This document shows positions 58,709-64,000 of a stretch of 64,000 bases of DNA, piece by piece. Location: positions 1,056,583-1,120,582 of the forward strand of contig KE546971.1 of the NCBI GenBank assembly GCA_000442125.1, in the 5' to 3' direction. Each line of letters starts with the position of its first letter. Position 1 is the first letter of the stretch. The translations under genes and the position numbers were made by a program. The notes below the pieces were generated by a model. The model made no database searches, was not told the origin of the DNA, and saw only the letters and a list, made by a program, of their open reading frames with translations. Source of the DNA: Opeltia flavorubescens (Eukaryota; Ascomycota; Lecanoromycetes; Teloschistales; Teloschistaceae).

Positions 58709-59167
58709 ATTGGCGCCAGGTGTCCGCCGAAAGCGGACTGGCATGAGAGTGCAGAGATTTGCCAGCACAGGAGCCAAGTAAACATCCAGCATCATTGTAG
58801 CTAATACCGTTGCACTCTTGTCACAAGTCAGCCAAGCAGCAACGAACGGATATTAGTAGTATTGATGTAATGGCTAGATTGCGATCGAAACTTTGGGACC
58901 AAGAAAGAAGTCAAAAATCTGAAGGTCGCGGGTTTGGACATCTGTTTTTTTAACCAATGCCTATTCAATCACGCCCCGGAAGACGGCCGGGAACTCCAGG
59001 AACCTATCGATATCATATAATTACAAGAGTTTGAATGCTTGAACTGGAAATTTCATCGCAGCAAAGCTTGGCTGCAATTGATGCTCATCAATGATCTCAT
59101 GCTGGACTTTTCTACGGCTGCTACAAGCACGGTTCCTTGAAAATGCAAAATCAATCCTTTCCCTATT
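58709..59167. other. Convergent intergenic region, nothing recognised
   Basis: 459 bases between the ends of the 198-aa gene and STE24. Confidence 0.35.
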
Positions 59168-60709
59168 CTACAATTCTCGCCCCGTGAGTACGCTGGGCTT
59201 TTCAGCATTCATCGCCTTCGAATCGGCTTTTCTCTCCTTGCCTGACCATCCAAGAGCTCCCAGCCGTTCTGGCAGGATTGGGTGAGAAAAGTGGTAGCTG
59301 GCGTACATCCAGTCGGCATCCATAGTGCTTAGATTTTGGATCTGGAGTTTAATCAAAGATCTGGCTAATTCGGTCGAGTAGCCAAGCTTGACAGCAAACT
59401 CATCTGCAAAAATCGTTAGTATCCTCAGGCGTGCATCTAATCAATGTAGAGTCTGGACTTACCAGCCTCGAATTCAAATTTCCTGCTCAAGACGTTCATC
59501 AATAATTTAATGATCATGTCCATAGGTGCTAGAGCTTCTGAGAAGAGAATGAATCCAATAATGATTGGGAAGTCCTTGTGGAAGCCGAAGGACTGGTACA
59601 AGGAGCGATTATTGATGAAGACAGAGAACAGGGCAAAGACGTAGAACATATGGAACTGAGCAATCCCAAAGAGCTTCGTTGTGTGGCTTAGACTCCAATG
59701 GCCCAGCTCATGGCTGAGGACAGCGACTACTTCCTCGGTCTCGCTTTTCTCGATCAGGGTGTCGTAGATGACAATATGTTTCTTCCACGGCAACCCATAG
59801 AAATAGGCGTTGCTGTGGGCGCTCCTCTTGCTTCCGTCAATCACGAATAGCTGCTTTAGTGGAAAGTCTAGCCTCTTCGCTAGTCCTTCAACGCCAGTCT
59901 TCAACTCGCCTTCCTCGAGTGGCGATAGCTTGTTGAAAAGTGGCAAGATCGCGATAGGGTATATTGTGATGGCGAAAAGTTGGACGCCTATACTGAACAA
60001 GAAAAGGTAGTAGAAAAAGCTGTTACCCGTTTTTTGGACAATTGCCAGGAATGCGCTCAATAAGGGGGCTCCAAGCGCGATTCCTAAGGCTTGCCCCTTC
60101 AACAGGTCTGCCACCCACAATTTAATGGTGGACTTGTTGAAGCCGAACTTCTCCTCGAGAACAAATGTGCTATAATAAGCGATGGGTAGATTGATGATGG
60201 TTGTTATGAGGTTGTAGGTGAAAAAGAAGACCAAGGTATGTGTTATTTCTCCAGTGAAGCCCTGAGGAGAGTAGAGATGTAGCCAGGAGCCGGTCACGTC
60301 CCAAAGTTGTGGAAGTAGATCAAAGTAGATTGTCCCGAAGTTCTGGATCTGGCTGTAGACTCCTGAATAAAGACCGAATTGAGCTTTCGCTCTCCCATAT
60401 GCCTTGCATAATGGTCAGCGTGGCGTTTGTCTAAGCCATGAACAGTGTAAGCTCACCTGGCTCTTATCAAACGTTTCTTGGTTGACTTCGCCCTCAAGAG
60501 TCTTGGGTGGTTTCTTTTGCTGCAATATCTTATACTGGCGAAAGGATAAGAAGCCCTCGAAGACATATTGAGCGATCTGAAAGGTAATGACGAGTCGCTT
60601 CCAAGGAAATCCAGGCCGATCCAGGAATTGTCCGAGGCGCTATTGTTATTAGCTACACACAGTTCTTTAGCTGTGAGTTACATTCGGTTCTTACACTGAG
60701 AACATCCAT
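59168..60709 (-). CDS. STE24: CAAX prenyl protease 1 (Ste24)
   Basis: Integral ER-membrane zinc protease that removes the last three residues of farnesylated CAAX proteins and clears clogged translocons. Exons 60695..60709, 60457..60639, 59463..60402 and 59168..59403 give 457 residues, as in the family. The zinc site is VLSHELGHWSLSH (HEXXH), and the third ligand region is near FEFEADEFAVKLGYSTEL. Membrane helices include THTLVFFFTYNLITTIINLP and FYYLFLFSIGVQLFAITIYP. NAYFYGLPWKKHIVIYDTLI is a hallmark. The first exon encodes only MDVLS. Introns are 55, 54 and 59 nt, GT-AG, in phase. Divergent from ERG12. Confidence 0.96.
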
Positions 60710-61072
60710 GACTTATTCGAGAAGGGACGAGGTAGAATTATTTGAAATTCAAAGTGAAGACTGAAGATGAAAAGTTGGCGATCTGTCGATATGAAATACA
60801 GTAAGCGCGCTTGTAGCAGCCGCATGCGACCCGGCGGCTGGTGCCTTCATCCATCTATGCCTTAAGATTGCAGACATTTGAATTTATGCCAGTATCACTG
60901 AATTCGAGCACCAACAAGCACCAACATAACGGTCTTGAGTGTGTGTCCTTTCGATTCTCCATCGCCCATGCCGATTTTCAGCTTGATTTGGCCCAGATTG
61001 TCTTGAAATGATTACCTCCATGTAACGATTGTCGATGCGTTGACCTTACCGTTTGGANACGCCAAAGAGGAA
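60710..61072. promoter_or_regulatory. Divergent promoter region, STE24 / ERG12
   Basis: 363 bases between the start codons of two genes of the farnesylation route. It includes the ambiguous base 61058. No sterol-response or other named element was identified. Confidence 0.5.
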
Positions 61073-62554
61073 ATGAATTTCGTAGGGGCCAATGATGTTC
61101 TGGGGGAAGCTATTAGTTGCAATGATGCTAGGGGAAGTCCCGCAAGACGCTCCAAGCCATCATCGCCAATGATGCCCTCTTTCTTGACTTCGGCACCAGG
61201 GAAAGTGATCGTGTATGGTGAGCATGCAGTTGTCTATGGGAAGCCGGCAATGGCTGCTGCCATATCCTTGCGCTCCTACCTCCTCGTAACAGCCCTTGCC
61301 AAGCCGCATAGAACAATCACCCTAAGGTTTCCGGACATTGATCTGGAGCATACCTGGAATATTGATGATTTGCCATGGTCTATCTTCTCTCACCCGTCGA
61401 AGAAGAAGCATTACTATGATCTGTTGGACAGGCTCGATATGGAGCTAGTGGAGGCTATGCAGCCACATCTTTCAAGCCTCTCGCCGAATGCCTCTGCCGA
61501 GAACAGAAAAGTGCATCAACATGCCGCCTCGGCGTTTTTGTATCTTTTCCTATCGCTGTGTTCGCAAGACTTCCCCGGTTGCATCTATGTCTTACGATCG
61601 ACCATACCGATCGGAGCTGGCCTCGGTAGCAGCGCGAGTATATGTGTCTGCCTTAGTTCCGCGATTCTGATTCAGCTTGGCATTGTATTGGGGCCTTGTC
61701 CAGATCAGTCTCGAGAAGAGGTAGAACTTCATATCGAATGGATCAATCGATGGGCGTTTGTCGGCGAAATGTGCATACACGGCAATCCAAGTGGAGTGGA
61801 CAACACTGTTGCGACCGGTGGGAAAGCTGTAGTATTCAGGCGAGGTGATCACAATCATCCACCAACGGTAACACCCCTAAAAAATTTCCCGGAATTGCCC
61901 TTACTTCTGGTGAATACCAAACAGTCAAGGTCGACTTCAACAGAGGTTGCTAAAGTTGCTGCCATGAAGAGAGCCTATCCAGCCGTGACTGAGCCTATTC
62001 TGGAAGCAATCAGTGGGATCACTGAATCTGCTCACAAGCTGATCACGTCCCTTGGCTTCGATGCTAATAACGGTGGATCTGTGAAGACCCTCGGTGACCT
62101 GATGAAAATCAACCACGGTCTGCTGGTAGCCTTGGGTGTCTCACACCCAAAACTAGAACGGATTCGCGACATAGTGGACTCGGTCGGCGTCGGCTGGACG
62201 AAATTGACAGGCGCCGGAGGGGGTGGATGCGCCATTACACTATTAAGCTCAGAGGCCTCTTTATCTACGTTGAAGCGTCTCGAAGAGCAGCTTTGCGAGG
62301 AAGGATTTGAGAAATATGAAACGAAGCTAGGGGGTGATGGTGTGGGTATTCTCTGGCCCGCATTATTGCATAAAAGGTCCGAAGATAAAGCGGGAGAGGA
62401 GATCGACCAGGAGAGATTCTTGAGTGCCGCTGGGAGCGATATAGAAGAAATTGTCGGCATTGGCACCAGTATACATGAGAAGCAGGATGGTTGGAAATTC
62501 TGGAGCAATGTACACGTTAACAGCAAAGAAGAGCAAAAACCTCCTACTGGGTAG
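61073..62554 (+). CDS. ERG12: Mevalonate kinase
   Basis: GHMP-family kinase that phosphorylates mevalonate at the 5-position in the isoprenoid/ergosterol pathway. A single exon from the first ATG encodes 493 residues. Motifs: N-terminal SAPGKVIVYGEHAVVYGKPA, the ATP-binding Pro-Ile-Gly loop RSTIPIGAGLGSSASICVCL, GNPSGVDNTVATGGKAVVF with the catalytic Asp, and KLTGAGGGGCAITLL near the C-terminus. About 36 residues precede the conserved start; MMPSFLTSAPGKV within them is an alternative start. The C-terminal 60 residues (after LWPALL) are a polar extension. Feedback by prenyl diphosphates is known for the family but not visible here. Confidence 0.95.
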   Translation: MNFVGANDVLGEAISCNDARGSPARRSKPSSPMMPSFLTSAPGKVIVYGEHAVVYGKPAMAAAISLRSYLLVTALAKPHRTITLRFPDIDLEHTWNIDDLPWSIFSHPSKKKHYYDLLDRLDMELVEAMQPHLSSLSPNASAENRKVHQHAASAFLYLFLSLCSQDFPGCIYVLRSTIPIGAGLGSSASICVCLSSAILIQLGIVLGPCPDQSREEVELHIEWINRWAFVGEMCIHGNPSGVDNTVATGGKAVVFRRGDHNHPPTVTPLKNFPELPLLLVNTKQSRSTSTEVAKVAAMKRAYPAVTEPILEAISGITESAHKLITSLGFDANNGGSVKTLGDLMKINHGLLVALGVSHPKLERIRDIVDSVGVGWTKLTGAGGGGCAITLLSSEASLSTLKRLEEQLCEEGFEKYETKLGGDGVGILWPALLHKRSEDKAGEEIDQERFLSAAGSDIEEIVGIGTSIHEKQDGWKFWSNVHVNSKEEQKPPTG

Positions 62555-63571
62555 GTTATAGATACTTTCCCGAGGCTGCTTTCTGCAGCAGTCGAGTTGG
62601 TGGAAAGATTTTCGAATACGTCTTTGCTTCAACCTCCCCACAGGACTTGCAGGTAAGTAGTTTAGATCGTTTATGAGCTTCGAATTGATGATCTCAGCCG
62701 CATTCATGCGTCCGATGATGGAAGCATCGGTACAATCCTTCCAACACGGAATATTCCAGCTGCCCCAAAGTTTAAAAGCTCATGAGGGATATAGGATTCC
62801 AATGGTACTCAACAAAATGCGCACTAGACAATCGTATGCTTTCTTATTATACTAAGCATCAGCCATGATAGACGTGGTACCTATTCATATTGACAGGAGT
62901 ACCCGGCTATATGTAGAACAAGCTGCGCGGAGCTAGAGAGCATTTCTCTTATCGGTCTACTTGCCGTAAAATGCAGGTGCTGTTGGATGTTCAACGACAA
63001 GAGCTTAATTGTATCCCGTCTCCTTCTGCTCTTAGCGTCAGAAGGCTTTGCGCATAGATCCTGTCTTTTTAAAGGGGGTGCCCAATTTTACTACGTCGAT
63101 ACATCGACTACTTGGTAGCGCAAGTATCGTATCCAAGTGACCTAATCTACCTTTAGTATGTATGGTAAAAATTCGACTATAAGTTTCCGGTCATCCAAAT
63201 GTAGAGACCCTCAGCTTACGACAGAAACGATGTGGTTTTGGCAACACCTATTTTCAGTGCCATAGCAGGGGATGAGATATCAAACTTTTGAACGCCAGAA
63301 GTAACACTGGCCCACCATTTCCTCGACAATTTGCTATTCAATCATGGCGTCGTGGATTTCTAGTTTAGTTCATACCAAGCGAGCCACGTGCCCAAGCATT
63401 CTGAGCATGCAGGTACCCGAGCGACGAATGATGCGGGGCTTGTGAAGTATTTCCGATGACGATGGTGTGACACCAGGTGGGGTAATCCAGCGTCTCGTTT
63501 GTAAAGAAGTCAAGTCCCATTTATAATCTGCCAGAAACGTTTGATGATCACTTATACAAGTTCTTTGGGAG
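62555..63571. other. Intergenic, no gene seen
   Basis: 1.0 kb between two plus-strand genes. No domain-bearing frame, RNA gene or repeat was recognised. Confidence 0.35.
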
Positions 63572-64000
63572 GATGAATATCCTAATTACCGGGGCTGGTG
63601 GGTTCATTGGGTGATACTGCTCCGAGCTCCAATCCCTAAAGGAAATGCTGACTGAATAAACCTTCTCCTGTCAGACAAGCATTAGCGGCAGCCCTCATCA
63701 AAGAAAACAAGGCCACTTCACTTATTCTTACAGACGTCATTGAGCCCGCGGCGCCGACATCGTCAAATGTCGAAATTCGCTGCGTGAAGGCCGATCTGAC
63801 GTCCCAGGATGTTTGCAACTTGCTCTTGACGAAGGAACTCACCCATGTTTTCCTTCTACATGGCATCATGTCCGGTGCAGCCGAGGCCGACCTAGAATTG
63901 GGCGTGAGTAGTTTTCCGAGCGAACATTCCCCAAAGCAGATTATCTTATGAGTCCCGAGACATGTACTTGCTCTTTCTATTTGCTCTGAAAGGAAATTCT
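63572..64000 (+). CDS. NAD-dependent epimerase/dehydrogenase, N-terminal part (runs off window)
   Basis: Exons 63572..63610 and 63675..63903, then an intron starting GTGAGT at 63904 that continues past the window end. The N-terminus is a Rossmann nucleotide-binding motif, MNILITGAGGFIGQALAAAL, followed by an acidic ILTDVIEP turn and VKADLTSQDV. THVFLLHGIMSGAAEADLEL recalls the D-erythronate dehydrogenase-like branch of the extended SDR family, which would imply sugar-acid metabolism; the substrate cannot be decided from this fragment. The 64-nt intron is GT-AG and keeps the frame. The base composition is normal. Confidence 0.85.

Overview
The window is nuclear DNA of a filamentous ascomycete (Pezizomycotina; Leotiomycetes is possible but not proven). 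The evidence is the set of fungal-type proteins, many short GT-AG introns (mostly 46-150 nt) with branch-point-like CTAAC/CTGAC boxes, and a 16.6-kb AT-rich block that carries the footprint of repeat-induced point mutation (RIP), a process of these fungi. Four single N bases (2977, 26436, 34795, 61058) show it is a draft assembly.

Layout. 1-3184: 3' part of the clathrin heavy chain gene. 3452-20022: one AT-rich retrotransposon nest between the clathrin and pyruvate carboxylase genes. I could resolve it fully by its ends: an outer LTR element with 128-bp LTRs (TG...CA) and target duplication AGCTT; inside it a 9.1-kb Ty3/Gypsy element on the minus strand with 297-bp LTRs and target duplication TTTTA; and a solo LTR of the same Gypsy family with target duplication TTATT. 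All coding capacity in the nest is destroyed. 20535-24213: pyruvate carboxylase. 24997-26768: two small fungal genes of unknown function. 27275-30705: ribosomal protein L11, spliceosomal SmB and mitochondrial pyruvate carrier 1. 32006-39682: INSIG-family ER protein, an INO80-subunit Ies1-like protein and the RNA helicase Ded1. 40776-43903: ER cyclophilin B, mitochondrial ribosomal protein uS13m and the ribosome-assembly factor Ytm1. 44274-46666: vacuolar amino-acid transporter of the Avt3/Avt4 type. 47142-50462: M16 zinc peptidase of the Sdd3 type. 51512-54187: ZW10/Dsl1-family tether subunit. 54745 to about 56600: CorA-like membrane protein. 57448-57744: mitochondrial ribosomal protein bL34m. 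58112-58708: unknown basic protein. 59168-60709: CAAX protease Ste24, divergent from mevalonate kinase Erg12 (61073-62554). 63572-end: start of an NAD-dependent epimerase/dehydrogenase.

This is an ordinary housekeeping neighbourhood with no gene cluster, operon, CRISPR or defence system. Loose themes are translation (RPL11, uS13m, bL34m, Ytm1, Ded1), vesicle traffic (clathrin, ZW10/Dsl1), pyruvate use (pyruvate carboxylase, MPC1) and isoprenoid/sterol biology (INSIG, Erg12, Ste24); I read these as chance neighbours. The most informative structure is the nested retrotransposon block. Secondary points are a pair of degenerate inverted-repeat elements (30899-31245 and 54465-54729), two genes whose first coding exon is only the ATG, a GC-AG intron in the SmB gene, and two genes (M16 peptidase, ZW10/Dsl1) with one splice junction that does not resolve with a normal-length intron.
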